A DNA stretch of 56,823 bases from a bacterium (GTDB lineage Bacteria; Zixibacteria; MSB-5A5; WJJR01): NCBI GenBank assembly GCA_021813505.1, contig JAKAKI010000019.1, forward strand, positions 1 through 56,823. The letters run 5' to 3'. The notes beneath the pieces were generated by a model that saw nothing but the letters and a program-made list of their open reading frames with translations, was not told the origin of the DNA and ran no database searches. Position numbers and translations under genes: made by a program. This document shows, one piece after another, positions 36,101 to 46,200 of this stretch. How positions within the stretch are numbered: position 1 is the stretch's first letter; each line of letters begins with the position of its first letter.

Positions 36101-37101
36101 CAGGTGACGAGCACCCAAGTCTGACAGCCACCGCCGATCGTCGTCGAAAACGAACCAGCACAAGTACCGTGTACGCAGGAACACATTGAGCCGATTCGTT
36201 CACCACCGACACAGGGAACATTATGTGCCGCCAAACTGTCGGGGTTGCCGGTGGCGCAGGTGAGCCTGTAGATGCACCAGCAAATCGAATCGCACGGAAC
36301 AGTCTGCGTGGGTGTGTGCCGGGCCGAGCAGAGCCATCCGATCAAGTTGCCGGTGACAACGTCGATCAGTGGAACCGGTGGCGAACTCGGAGGTGAGGCG
36401 TATGTGTTTCCGATTGGCGGCAGGGCGGAGATCGGGCCGGATTCCACGTGAATCGGATTGTTCCCGGTATTCATGACCAAGCCCAGACCCGGAATCTCGA
36501 TCTCGACAAAGACATCGAAGAAGCTATTGCTGCCACTAACGAAATTCCCGCCCCCGTCAGCAATCACACCGGTCACCTTGCCGTGCGATGGCATATCGAG
36601 ACGCTCGCGCACGTTGACGGAGCCGTAGGGACTGAAACCGGTGAGGTTCATGCCGATGATCTCAAGCGGAATGTCGGTGCCCGATGTGTAGGGCGGACCC
36701 AGGCGCTCCACCGACGTGGGACCCGTGACCTGAGCGATACCGCCCGCTTCGCAGGACAGATCCGTCGGATTGGCCGACATCAGGAACATGCCCATCGATT
36801 CAAAGCAATCGCGGACGATCGCAGGGCCATTGACGGCCGCCAATTGTGTGACGGCGGGAGGTTTGGCGGTCTGGGCACCGGGGACGACCGGGTATTGGGG
36901 TCGTGGCGGTTGGAGCGTATTCATCCCCTTAACCGATGTTTGCAGACTTTGCTGGTAAAGCGGGGATGGCGCCGGATCAGACATGGCGCGCGCATAGTAG
37001 GTGCGGGCAAGTACGCCTGCGAGGGCGGCGACTGCCACGAGCGTCCATCCGGCCGCTCGCAAAGAGCGTCGTCTGGAAAGAGAACCAAACGCTTCCTGCA
37101 T
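33181..37101 (-). CDS. secreted mosaic protein: cysteine hexapeptide repeat, TSP3 and dockerin-like modules
   Basis: 1306 residues. A basic and hydrophobic signal segment (about 14-38) is followed by the family motif [15 protein letters not shown]. The cysteine hexapeptide repeat is short here, about residues 350-525 ([16 protein letters not shown]...), with Ser more often than Thr before Cys. Residues about 530-940 contain several beta-rich units. Five thrombospondin type 3 calcium repeats (DxDGDGxxDxCDNCP) span about 943-1070. The last 75 residues are the dockerin-like pair, ending [18 protein letters not shown] lies five bases before the ATG. First by position but last in the tandem array; the most divergent member. 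Probably a surface or matrix protein. Confidence 0.85.
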   Translation of the reverse strand: MQEAFGSLSRRRSLRAAGWTLVAVAALAGVLARTYYARAMSDPAPSPLYQQSLQTSVKGMNTLQPPRPQYPVVPGAQTAKPPAVTQLAAVNGPAIVRDCFESMGMFLMSANPTDLSCEAGGIAQVTGPTSVERLGPPYTSGTDIPLEIIGMNLTGFSPYGSVNVRERLDMPSHGKVTGVIADGGGNFVSGSNSFFDVFVEIEIPGLGLVMNTGNNPIHVESGPISALPPIGNTYASPPSSPPVPLIDVVTGNLIGWLCSARHTPTQTVPCDSICWCIYRLTCATGNPDSLAAHNVPCVGGERIGSMCSCVHGTCAGSFSTTIGGGCQTWVLVTCAPSNLPQITGPFGSCTCDPSQPTMPSSPTCPMSVSCPGGATCPGTPTCDQLPSCPGYPCTMGGAPTCPGMASCPRYASCGGTASCPGTASCPSTPSCPGVSSCRGESTCPWTPSCDYYPSCNSYWTCQNTPSCPGYISCPGYISCQGTESCPGTPSCPSSPSCPNYPSCQGYYTCAGTPTCAGAISCNGTLPLDPSTVVFSVSGVINPAEGLLVPGHPEPNDVYALGPFGGYQTEGELFQSSGAIPGAAPDVTNVDRISAVLGIGPALLGGGPPYAGPFAPNIGAPAPFPPPPGALGTFGLLAGDNINSLSYGRDGGDVLLFSVTSRSIGRPASAVFFQSSVSPPGPPIGPPPPSNGGGDPGHEVGGDVFRSRLYAPFGGGAGPTLVPTSYGTNGLQIDEVDLGLQAPATAHSLGLGTSEDDLDALETEGAGRIDPNGDGIPDSSAFFSLDGGSVQVVSGTPDPHPGLSTAPDPDGVTANDILVSPPPGGPMFSYAIYARGVADIGILPGDNLDALCLWDIAPLGVLNPGDVALFSLAGGSPSLVPGANPNMPAGPLSPGDVYSIALNVGPPTRPIMMYANAASLGLLFEDDLDALDIGRCNSACPSDQDTDGDGINDLCDNCPRIANPGQADIDADGVGDACDNCLKQYNPDQFDVDGDGVGDVCDNCRGIPNPGQEDDDGDGVGNACDNCPTVPNLDQLDGDGDAVGDACDNCPTVPNPLQEDSDGDGIGDACDPCTTPPGLCGRYLVSPDPCLLICPASDAIYRVILRDSCGAPTCIPAGVWLDFAGCGDAKPCLGEEPAWPRVFPFDCNPVTGEHFFHVDASLLSCTLCSAVLYVNGVPCAVIPAHFFDTNGDRCVTTADFSGGVCNDYNCDGTVTIADASILASHGNHCCPCSCPMQGDPNGDGAIDVFDVIAIIDAAFSGAICPQDPLCPTARCDFNADGVIDVFDVIACIDYAFSGGPGPSDPCL

Positions 37102-37195
37102 GACTCACCTCCTGAGCCGCTGGTGTAACTATTCAGTTGTATTTCAGTGCACCACTCGAAGTCGCGCGTGTGGATGTGCCTGAGTGCTTAAGGGC

Positions 37196-37223
37196 AATGT
37201 AGCGGCGGCATGGACGGTGTCAA
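37196..37223 (-). promoter_or_regulatory. promoter of the mosaic cysteine-repeat gene
   Basis: Minus strand TTGACA (37223-37218), 16 bp, TACATT (37201-37196). The same -35 and spacing recur before the other three genes of the array. The leader to the ATG is about 90 nt. Confidence 0.65.
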
Positions 37224-37322
37224 GAGGATTGGCGATAAAATTTATCGCCAATGAGAAGATTTTCACATCCCCTCTCTCAGATCGCGAGCAAGTCTCTGGG
37301 AATCCGCTCCTTCCAAAGAGAA

Positions 37323-37350
37323 ACCCGTGGAGCTTTTGGGCTCCACGGGT
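37323..37350 (-). terminator. hairpin terminator of the 878-residue cysteine-repeat gene
   Basis: An 11-bp perfect stem, acccgtggagc/gctccacgggt with loop ttttgg, is followed in the minus direction by TTTCTCTTT. It lies about 40 bp past the stop. Confidence 0.75.
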
Positions 37351-37387
37351 CTCGTTCTCACTTCAGAGGTTGGGATTCAGGCTGCGA

Positions 37388-40024
37388 TCAGCATGGATTG
37401 ATCGGGCCGGGTCCTCCGCTGAAGGCGGTTCCAATCAGGTAGATCACGTCGAAGACATCCGTGTTGGAATCGTTGTTCACGTCTCCGCGCGTGATCGGGC
37501 AGGTCGGATCTTTCGGATCCGGCGCACCGCTGAACGCGACGTCAATCAACCCGATGACATCGAATACGTCGATAGTGCCATCACCATTCAGATCGCCCTG
37601 GTTGGCGCACAGGCACGGATTGCAGGTCGGCGTGGCGACGCAGGTCGCGTAGTAGCACGTCGGTGTGCCCGCGCAGCTCGCCATCGGCGCGCATGTCGGA
37701 TTGCCCTGGCAGGTTGTCCAGCCCGGACAGGTCGGCGTCTTCCAGCACGTCGCCGTGTGACTGCACGTCGGCTGGTGGAAGCACGAGGCACTGCCGAAGC
37801 AGGTTATGCTGCCTTCGCAGGTTTGCAGACCGGGGCAGGTGTGCGATCCCTGGCAGGTCGTGAAGCCCGGACAGGTCTGCTGGCTGGCGCAAGTCACGCC
37901 GTTCTGGCAGGTGGTGAATCCGGGGCAGGTCGCGAAGTACTGGCAGGTCTGGACATCCGCGCATGTGATGTGGGCCTTGCAAGTGGTGGCCCCGATGCAC
38001 GTCGGCGCGCCCTGGCATGTGAACAATTGGCAGGTTACCTGATTCACGCAGGTTGGGGACAACTTGCACGAGGCGGACCACTTGCATGTCGGATTGCCGA
38101 CACAGGTGGCGAGGCCCTGGCAGGAAATCGTGCCAACGAACGTGGGATGGCATCCCGCCGGATCGCAGGTGACTTGACCCGGACAGGTTACGGTGTGATT
38201 GCAAGTCGAGGTTCCGAAGCATGTCTGGAATCCCGTGCAGGTCGGAGCATTGGCGCAAGTGGCCGACCCGGTGGCGCTGCACGTGGTTGTCCCGGGGCAT
38301 GTCGGCGTACCGGGGCAGGTTCCCGCCGCCTGGCAGGTGGCCGCCACGTCACAGGTCGCGGTTCCAGCGCAAGTCTGGAATCCAGGACAAGTCTGGACGT
38401 CTTTGCACGTGGGCGCGCCCGGACAGGTCGCGGCACCGCAACTCACCGTTCCCGGACAGGTCGCCGCCGTACAGGAGGCCGTTCCGGCGCAAGTGGGCAA
38501 CGGATCGCACGATACTGTGTGACAGGTGGACGTTCCCGCGCAAGTGGGCGAGCCCGTACAACTCGGCTGATTGTAGCACGTCAATGATGTGCCGCAGGTC
38601 GGACTGGGCGCGCAAGTGGCACCACCGCCGGCGGCATCGCAACTGACGGTTCCCACGCAGGTCGCCGTGCCGGGACACGACACGGTGTTATCGCACGTCG
38701 CCGTCCCCGGACACGTGGTTGTCCCATCGCACGAGACAGTACCCGGACACGTCGGAGTGGCGGAGCAAGTGTTGGTGCCCGCGCACGTCAGGCTTCCCTG
38801 ACAGCTTGCCTCTCCCGGACATGTGGCCGTATGGCACGTCGCCGTCCCCGGACACGTGACTCCACCGGAGCAAGTGGCGGCCGTGGCCGAACAAGTGGGT
38901 GCTCCATCGCAAGTCGCCGTACCGTCGCAGGTCGCCAACGGGGCGCAGGTGGCTGTACCCTGACAGGTGTTCGCACCAGCGCAGGTGGCCTCACCAGGAC
39001 ACGTTGTCGTTCCGGCGCAGGTGTAAGTACCGGCGCATGTGTTTGCTCCACTGCACGTGGGTGCGCCATCGCACGAGATGTTACCGGCGCAAGTTGTCGC
39101 GCCAGGACATGTTGCCGCTCCCGGACAGGTCGCGGCCGTGCAGGTTTGCTGATCAACGCACGTCGGCGAGCCCTGGCAGGTGCTGGACCACGCGCAGGTG
39201 GCGCTGCCACTGCAGGTGGCTGCCGGATCGCACGTGACTTGCGTGCATGTCGGCGCACCAACGCAGGTGCTGAACCCGGCGCAGGTGGGTGCCGCATCGC
39301 AAGTCGGGAATCCCGCTGAGCCGCACGTTGTCGTTCCCTGACAGGTCGGCCAGCCGGGACAGGTTGCGACATCGGAGCACGTCGCACCGCCGGCGCAAGT
39401 GGATGTTCCTTTGCACGTGGCATAACCGGCGCAAGTCGCCGTGTTGCTGCACGTCGCTGCGCCATCGCAGCTCGCTGTGCCAGGGCACGTTACGCTATGA
39501 TCACACGTCGGTGTTCCCGCGCAGGTCGCCGTTCCTCCGGCCGCATCGCACGAGATGGTCCCCGCGCAAGTCGTGGAGCCGGTGCACGATGCCATTCCCG
39601 GGCAGGTGCCAACAGCGGCACAGGTCGTGGTTCCGCCGCAACTGGCGGTTCCCTGGCAGGTCGAAGTTCCCGGACAACTGGCCTCGCCGGCACAGGTCGC
39701 CGTCTTGCAGGTCGGGTACCCTGTGACCGTCGGCATCGAGTCTGCCCCGGCAGGCTTCACGACATACAACGAAGGTGCAGCCTCACCCTTCACGATCGGC
39801 GCCGCGGCCGGCTGCGGAGCATCGGTGGCCGTAAAGTGCTCCACCGACGTCTTCAAACTTTGTTTGTAAAGCGGCGACGGTTGTGGATCGGAGAGCGCGT
39901 GAACCCGGGGAGTGAGAGTAAGACACGAAATTACGGTTAGTGCAACGAGCGAGAACCCTGTTCTGAGACGACGTGTGGCCTCGGTAGTTCGGGACGACGC
40001 CGTTCCAGATCTACATCGACTCAT
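37388..40024 (-). CDS. secreted giant cysteine-hexapeptide repeat protein (116 repeats counted)
   Basis: 878 residues. After the signal peptide (to about 43) comes the family motif DPQPSPLYKQSL (46-57). Residues 106 to about 800 are an almost unbroken run of x-G-x-x-[TS]-C units (AGTPTC, PGTATC, DGAPTC...). I counted about 116 cysteines, most exactly six residues apart, with occasional 5-, 7-, 8- or 9-residue units. The last 73 residues (806-878) are a dockerin-like pair ending GGPGPINPC. The pattern of TxTC every six residues is compatible with a disulphide-stapled beta-solenoid. AAGGAGGTGG precedes the ATG. No catalytic motif is visible; structural or adhesive role is inference. Confidence 0.9.
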   Translation of the reverse strand: MSRCRSGTASSRTTEATRRLRTGFSLVALTVISCLTLTPRVHALSDPQPSPLYKQSLKTSVEHFTATDAPQPAAAPIVKGEAAPSLYVVKPAGADSMPTVTGYPTCKTATCAGEASCPGTSTCQGTASCGGTTTCAAVGTCPGMASCTGSTTCAGTISCDAAGGTATCAGTPTCDHSVTCPGTASCDGAATCSNTATCAGYATCKGTSTCAGGATCSDVATCPGWPTCQGTTTCGSAGFPTCDAAPTCAGFSTCVGAPTCTQVTCDPAATCSGSATCAWSSTCQGSPTCVDQQTCTAATCPGAATCPGATTCAGNISCDGAPTCSGANTCAGTYTCAGTTTCPGEATCAGANTCQGTATCAPLATCDGTATCDGAPTCSATAATCSGGVTCPGTATCHTATCPGEASCQGSLTCAGTNTCSATPTCPGTVSCDGTTTCPGTATCDNTVSCPGTATCVGTVSCDAAGGGATCAPSPTCGTSLTCYNQPSCTGSPTCAGTSTCHTVSCDPLPTCAGTASCTAATCPGTVSCGAATCPGAPTCKDVQTCPGFQTCAGTATCDVAATCQAAGTCPGTPTCPGTTTCSATGSATCANAPTCTGFQTCFGTSTCNHTVTCPGQVTCDPAGCHPTFVGTISCQGLATCVGNPTCKWSASCKLSPTCVNQVTCQLFTCQGAPTCIGATTCKAHITCADVQTCQYFATCPGFTTCQNGVTCASQQTCPGFTTCQGSHTCPGLQTCEGSITCFGSASCFHQPTCSHTATCWKTPTCPGWTTCQGNPTCAPMASCAGTPTCYYATCVATPTCNPCLCANQGDLNGDGTIDVFDVIGLIDVAFSGAPDPKDPTCPITRGDVNNDSNTDVFDVIYLIGTAFSGGPGPINPC

Positions 40025-40131
40025 GGGCCACCTCCTTAGGGGTACCCTGCCTGGTAGAACTGTTTAAGTTTTCTGTCCTTGTCGGACGTGAACACAAGTG
40101 CCGGTCGAACAGGCTCCGGCGCAACGAAATA

Positions 40132-40159
40132 AAAGTAATTCTATCTGGATTTATGTCAA
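40132..40159 (-). promoter_or_regulatory. promoter of the 878-residue cysteine-repeat gene
   Basis: Minus strand TTGACA (40159-40154), 16 bp, TACTTT (40137-40132). The -10 is weak by consensus but keeps the TAnnTT form of its three siblings. Confidence 0.6.
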
Positions 40160-40336
40160 GCGGAAATGACAACTATTTTCATCTTGGTGCACTTTTCCGG
40201 GAACCCGATTCGCGGATATTCCAGTGCTCGCTGCGGCTCAACGCGTTGCCGGTGTTTGGGTTAGGACTGCCAAAGCCGACAATTGGGAGGAACGGGGAAG
40301 ATGGGAAGAGTGAAAATCAACTCATTACATATGTGG

Positions 40337-40366
40337 AACGGGGCGGGAAGAATCTCCCGCCCCGTT
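40337..40366 (-). terminator. 12-bp hairpin after the 863-residue cysteine-repeat gene
   Basis: A perfect stem, aacggggcggga/tcccgccccgtt with loop agaatc, starts about 23 bp past the stop. No U-run follows in the minus direction, so it may terminate weakly or protect the 3' end. Confidence 0.55.
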
Positions 40367-40388
40367 GGTTTTGGGTATGGCCGGCCAA

Positions 40389-42980
40389 TCACGGACAATT
40401 GGTCGGGTAAGGTGAACAGAGACACGGGTCACACGGCGGCGTCCCGCCGCTGAAGACGAAGTCGATCAACCGGACTACGTCGAAAACGTCATCGACACCG
40501 TCGCAATTGACGTCACCGCGATCGACGTGCGGACAGGTCGGATCGATGGGAGGTGTCGGACCGCCGGAGAAGACGTAATCGATCAAATAGAGGATATCGA
40601 ACACGTCCGGCACGCCATCATTGTTCAAGTCGCCGGTCTGGTGCAGCCTACAGTCGCATGGGAAGCACTGCGGCACCGCGATGCAGGTCATGTATCCGCC
40701 ACATGTCGGAACGCCGGCGCACGAAGGCTGCGGCGCGCAGGTCGGATTTCCCTGACAGGTCGTCCAGCCCGGACAGGTCGGTACATTCCAGCAGGTGGCC
40801 GAGTAATCGCAGGTCGGCGTGATCGGGCAAGTGGCCGTCCCGGCACAAGTCGCGCTGCCGTCGCAGGTCACCATTCCGGGACAGGTGTTTGAGCCTTTGC
40901 AGGTGCTGCTCCCTGGGCACGTCACAACGTCACTGCAGGTCGTGGACCCGGCGCAGGTGGTATATCCCACACACGTCGCCGTGTACGGGCACGTCTGCCA
41001 GCCCTCGCAGGTCACGTAGACTTCGCAAGTCGTGGCGCCCTGGCACGTGGCGCCACCTGGGCATGTGTAATTGTAGCATGTGATCTGGTCGATGCACGTG
41101 GGGGTGTTGGCGCAGGTGTTCGACCAGGCACAAGTGGCGGTCCCATCGCATGACGTAGTTCCGAGACAGGTCGCCGTGTTGTTGCAGGTCTGATTGCCGT
41201 AGCAGGTCGGATAGAGCGTACATGTCGGCTGCGGGTCACACGTCACACTCGTTGCGCCGGCACAGGTCGTGGTGCCGGGGCAGGTCGGATACCCAGGCGA
41301 AGTCGGCGTACCGGGACAAGTCGGCGTATTGTCGCACGTGGCTGTCCCGCCGCAGGTGGCGTAGCCGGGGCATGACGGTGTGGTCTTGCAGGTCGGCGAG
41401 CCAAAGCAGGTCGCCAACTGGCAGGTCACGGTTCCCGCGCAACTGGCATCCAGGCAGGTCATCGTTCCCGCACAGGTGGGGAGCCCGCTGCAACTGACAA
41501 TCAAACAGGTCACAGTGCCGGGACAGGTGTGGGCGCCCGTGCAGGTGGCAACGCCAAAGCACGACGGTCCGGCGGCCTCGCAAGTTGGATTCGGTGCACA
41601 CGTCACCTGGCCCGCGCAACTCGCGAAACCCAGGCATGTGCTGGTTCCAGGGCATGTCAATTGACCGGGGCAGGTGGACGTTCCGGGACATGTGGTCGTT
41701 CCGTTACAGGACGCCGTACCGGGACAGGTTGTGGTCGCGGCGCATGTATTGGTCGATCCGCAGGTCACGGTTCCGGTGCAACTGGCCGCTCCGGGGCAGG
41801 TATTCTGCCCTGGACAAGTTGCCGCCCCGGGGCAGGTGTTGGCCGCGCCGCATGTCGGCGTGCCCGCACCGCACGTCGGTGACGTGCCGCATGTGGCAGC
41901 GGCATCGCAAGTCACCAGGCCGGGGCAGGTCGAGGTTCCGGTACAGGTGCTGGTTCCGACGCACGAGTTTTGCCCGAGGCAAGTCGGAGTTCCCGGGCAA
42001 GTGTAGAAGCCCTCGCACGTGAACGTGTAGTGGCACGTCTGGACGCCCTCGCATGTGATATTACCGGCGCATGTCGTCCCTTGGGGACAGGTGGCACCGC
42101 CGGGGCAGGTCGGCGCATTGCACGTCATCTGATCGACACAGGTGGGCGCACCATGGCACGTACTGGCCCAATTACAGGTGGCCGATCCACTGCACGTCGC
42201 CGACGGCATGCAGGTGATTTGTGTGCACGTGGCGAAACCGACACACGATTGCATTCCTGAGCAGGTCGGCGAGGGATCGCAAGTGGGCATACCGACCGCG
42301 CCGCACGTCGTGGTTCCTTCGCAGGTTGGATAGCCGGGGGACGTTGGATTCCCCGGACACGTCGGACCGTTTCCGCAGGTCGCCGTTCCGTAGCACGTCT
42401 GGTAACCCGGACATGTTCCCGTCGACCGGCATGTCGGAGATCCTTCGCAAGTCTCCGAGCCTTTGCAGGTCGTCGAACCGTTGCAGGTCGAGGCACCAAC
42501 ACAAGAAACGGAACCATCACAGGTCGTACTGCCGGGGCAGGTCGTTGTCCCCGTACATGTCGTTGTTCCCGCACAGGTGTTCACCGTCGTGCAAGTCGAG
42601 GTGTTCAGACAACTGGCGGAGCCTTTGCACGTGGGTGCTCCGGGACAGGTCACCACGTCAGTGCATGTCGCCGTGTTACAGGTGGGATACCCCGGCAAGG
42701 TGGGCATCGAATCGGCATCGGCCGGCGACACAGCCGCCAGCGCTCCTCCCCCTTCGGTTGTGTTGCGAACTACGGCAGCCCTCGGACCATCCCGCTCCGC
42801 AAACTTGTCGACCGACATCTTCAGGCTTTGCTGGAACAGCGGTGATGGCTGGGGATCGGTGAGGGCGTTGGCTTGGGGGGCGATCAGAAGCAAGGAAAGT
42901 ACGGCAAGTGCTACGAGCAGCAATCCGGTTGTGAGACAACATCGCATCCGCGGCGTAGTCCCCAAGAGATACTGGCGCAT
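40389..42980 (-). CDS. secreted giant cysteine-hexapeptide repeat protein
   Basis: 863 residues. Signal peptide to about 39, family motif DPQPSPLFQQSLKMS (42-56), then from residue 101 to about 770 continuous x-G-x-x-[TS]-C units, about 110 by length. Two units read PTSPGYPTC, where Ser stands in the place of a Cys. Blocks line up in order with the 878-residue paralogue, for example TCVDQMTCNAPTCPGGATC near the middle of the first half and TCIDQITCYNYTCPGGATC in the second, so each protein is itself a long duplication. The dockerin-like pair ends CDPCLCSPYPTNCP. AGGAGGTGGCCC before the ATG is nearly the same as in the 878-residue gene. Confidence 0.9.
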   Translation of the reverse strand: MRQYLLGTTPRMRCCLTTGLLLVALAVLSLLLIAPQANALTDPQPSPLFQQSLKMSVDKFAERDGPRAAVVRNTTEGGGALAAVSPADADSMPTLPGYPTCNTATCTDVVTCPGAPTCKGSASCLNTSTCTTVNTCAGTTTCTGTTTCPGSTTCDGSVSCVGASTCNGSTTCKGSETCEGSPTCRSTGTCPGYQTCYGTATCGNGPTCPGNPTSPGYPTCEGTTTCGAVGMPTCDPSPTCSGMQSCVGFATCTQITCMPSATCSGSATCNWASTCHGAPTCVDQMTCNAPTCPGGATCPQGTTCAGNITCEGVQTCHYTFTCEGFYTCPGTPTCLGQNSCVGTSTCTGTSTCPGLVTCDAAATCGTSPTCGAGTPTCGAANTCPGAATCPGQNTCPGAASCTGTVTCGSTNTCAATTTCPGTASCNGTTTCPGTSTCPGQLTCPGTSTCLGFASCAGQVTCAPNPTCEAAGPSCFGVATCTGAHTCPGTVTCLIVSCSGLPTCAGTMTCLDASCAGTVTCQLATCFGSPTCKTTPSCPGYATCGGTATCDNTPTCPGTPTSPGYPTCPGTTTCAGATSVTCDPQPTCTLYPTCYGNQTCNNTATCLGTTSCDGTATCAWSNTCANTPTCIDQITCYNYTCPGGATCQGATTCEVYVTCEGWQTCPYTATCVGYTTCAGSTTCSDVVTCPGSSTCKGSNTCPGMVTCDGSATCAGTATCPITPTCDYSATCWNVPTCPGWTTCQGNPTCAPQPSCAGVPTCGGYMTCIAVPQCFPCDCRLHQTGDLNNDGVPDVFDILYLIDYVFSGGPTPPIDPTCPHVDRGDVNCDGVDDVFDVVRLIDFVFSGGTPPCDPCLCSPYPTNCP

Positions 42981-43085
42981 GGGCCACCTCCTCTGGCGTA
43001 CCCTGAAACGATAAGACGTTATTCTTGTCTTTCTCGAACCTGCATCGCAACAACGGAGCTAGGAACTCCTGACTTTCAATAACTC

Positions 43086-43113
43086 AATTTACACGCGATT
43101 CCGCCGATGTCAA
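43086..43113 (-). promoter_or_regulatory. promoter of the 863-residue cysteine-repeat gene
   Basis: Minus strand TTGACA (43113-43108), 16 bp, TAAATT (43091-43086). The leader to the ATG is about 100 nt. Confidence 0.65.
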
Positions 43114-43187
43114 GTGGGCAAGTTCGAATATTCACGTCGAATTCCACTTTGATTGGCATGCGAATTGATCAGGACGCATTATGCCCC

Positions 43188-43223
43188 AAAAAAGCGGGGC
43201 GGGCAATCACGCCCGCCCCGCTT
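43188..43223 (-). terminator. strong rho-independent terminator of the 1088-residue cysteine-repeat gene
   Basis: A perfect 13-bp stem, aagcggggcgggc/gcccgccccgctt with loop aatcac, is followed in the minus direction by a six-base U-run (A43188-43193). It lies about 20 bp past the stop. Confidence 0.9.
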
Positions 43224-43244
43224 GCGATACCAACGACATCCCGA

Positions 43245-46200
43245 TTACGGACAATTCGTCGGGTAAGGCGTGCACAGGCAGGGGTCGCACGGAGGCATAC
43301 CGGAACTGAACACGTAGTCAATCAGCCGAACGATGTCGAAGACATCATCGACACCGTCACAGTTTGCGTCGCCGCGATCGATGTGGTAGCACAACGGATC
43401 GATCGGAGGCCTGGTGCCGCCGGAGAAGACGTAGTCGATCAAGTAGATGATATCGAAGACGTCCGGGACGCCATCGCTGTTCATATCCCCGAGCTGGTGC
43501 TGTGAACAGTCACAATGGCATTGCGGAATCGCCTGACAGGTGGCGTAACCGCCACAGGTCGCCATACCGGCACAGGTGGATTGCGGCGCGCAGGTGAGTG
43601 TTCCCGGACACGTGGTCATTCCCTGGCAGGTCTGTGTACCAAAGCAGGTTGCACCGCCCGCACAGGTGGCCGCGCCGCCACAGGTTATCTGAGGACCACA
43701 CGTCGCACCACCACAGGTCGCGTTGCCGGGGCAGGTGCTGACTCCGGGGCAGGTGGCAACACCCCAGCAAGTCGGCATGCCGTTGCAGGTGGGATTCGGG
43801 GCGCAGGTCACGCCGCCCGCACACGACACATCACCGGGGCATGTTCCGAAGCCGGCGCAAGTCGGCATCGGCGCACAGGTCATGACTCCAGCGCAGGTCG
43901 TCGTGCCCTCACAAGTCGGATATCCAGCACAGGTCGGGACACTCGAACAGGTCGCCGACTGCGCGCACGTTGTGGTGCCTTCACATGTCGAGTAGCCCGG
44001 AGACGTGGGATTATTGGGGCAAGTTGGCCCGTTGGCACACGTGGCAGTACCGGCGCATGTTTGAGATCCGGGACAGGTGTTGGTGGCCACACAAGTGGCG
44101 GTACCCGGACACGAGAACTGGCCAGCGCAGGTCGAACCACCGCAGGTGGCTGCCATATCGCAGGTAACCATGCCACCGCAGGTGAACGCCGGCGCACATG
44201 TCGTCGTGCCCTCACAGGACGGATATCCCGGTGACGTCGGGTTTTGCGGACAAGTCGGACCACCGGCGCACGTGGCCGTGCCGGAACAGGTTGAGTAGCC
44301 GGGGCAGGTCGAAACACTCTTGCACGTGTTCATACCGGCACACGTTGACACACCCTCGCAGGTTGGCTGCGCGAAGCAGGTCACCGATCCCATGCAGGTG
44401 GGCGACGCATCGCAAGTCGCCGAGCTCATACACGTCGTGGTTCCCAGGCATGTCACATATCCGGGGGAAGTGGGATTGGTCGCACAGGTTGGACCGCCGG
44501 CACACGTGGCCGTCCCATAGCACGTCTGATATCCGGGGCAGGTGCTGACGTCGGCGCAGGTCGCCGTCCCAGGACACGTGGTCTGACCCTGGCAGGTTGT
44601 CGCGCAGGTCGGGGATCCAACGCAGGTCACCGCGCTGCCACAAGTCGTCGTCCCATTGCAGGTCGGATACCCTGGAGAAGTTGGATTCTCCGGACAGGTT
44701 ACACCGCCCGCACATGTCGCGGTCCCGTAACAGGTCGGCATACCCGGACACGACGGTTCATCGGGACAAGTCGGCATGCCGCGGCAGGTCGTCAGATCAC
44801 CGCAGGTCGGCTGGCCCTTGCAGGTTGGAGTACCGTCGCAGGTCGGAGTCCCTTCGCACGTCGCAAATGGCGGACAGGTCGTCGTTCCCTCGCAGGTCGG
44901 GTACCCCGGCGAGGTTGGGTTTTGAGGGCAAGTTGGACCGCCCGCGCACGTTGCGGTTCCATAGCAGGTATAGAAGCCGGGACAGGTTTGCATATCTCGA
45001 CAGGTGGCCGTCCCAGGGCAGGTCATGCTCCCGGGACAAGTCCCCATGCCGGCACATGTAACCGAGATATCGCATGTCGGTCCTCCGACGCAGGTTGCCG
45101 CGGCGCAGGTTGGCGTGCCTTCGCATGTCGGGAACCCAGCGCATGTGTTTAACCCGGGGCAAGTTGGTGTGCCGGGACAGGAGTAGGTCCCCTCGCACGT
45201 CGTATACCCATGGCAGGTTGCCATATCGGGGCAAGTGAAACTGCCGGGACAGGTGGTCCACCCAGGACAGGTGGGCGTAGCGTCCATGGTCGGCGTGCAG
45301 GTCGCAAAACACGTCGAAGTGCCTGGGCAGGTCGGGTATCCCCCACAGGTGGACTGATCAGCGCAAGTCGGGGAGCCCGGACAAGTCCAGGTGCCGGCAC
45401 AGGTCGCGTAGCCATGGCAAGTCGCCATTTCCGGGCATGTATAGGAGCCGATGCAAGTCGTCGTACCGGTGCAGGTCGCTTGACCCGCACAGGTCGGCGT
45501 TCCCGGCATCGTGGCGTTACAGATCGGGCTGCAGGTCGTGGTGCCGGTGCAGGTATAATATCCCGGGCAGGTCGCCTGCCCGCTGCACGTCGGCGTCCCG
45601 GGACAGGTATAGGTTCCCTCACACGTGGCGAAACCGTGGCAGGTGCTCATATCCGGGCACGTGTAACTTCCGGGGCAGGTCGTTGCGCCATGACAGGTGG
45701 GCGTCCCCGCCATGGTCGGCAGGCAAATCATGTCGCAGGTATATGACCCCGGGCAAGTCGCATAGCCGGGACAAGTCGGGACATCCGAGCAGGTGACCGT
45801 CCCAGGGCACGTGGTCGTTCCGAGGCAGGTCGAATACCCGTGGCACGTCGACATATCAGGGCAGGTGTAAGAGCCCGGACAGGTCGTGGTCCCGGGGCAC
45901 GTCAATCCACCGGCACAGGTCGAGCTGCCCTGCATCGTGGGATAGCAGCCGGGATTGCATGTCGGTGTACTGGGGCAGGTCGTGGTGCCGGTGCAGGTCG
46001 CATAGCCCGGACATGTGGACTGGTCGGGACAGGTCGGCGTGCCGGCGCAGGTGGTGGTCCCGGCGCAGGTCGAGAATCCGTGGCAAGTGGACATGTCGGG
46101 ACATGTAAAGGAACTCGGGCATGTTGTCGTCCCCTTGCAGGTTGCTTGCCCGGAACAGGTGGCCATGGAGCAACTGACACCACAGGTCGTGGTGCCCTCA

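Larger units (their letters stand above)
40025..40388. other. intergenic region between cysteine-repeat genes: promoter and hairpin, no gene
   Basis: Holds the promoter at 40132-40159 (leader about 105 nt to the gene on the left) and the 12-bp hairpin at 40337-40366 behind the gene on the right. The rest is AT-richer than the coding DNA and shows nothing else. Confidence 0.6.
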
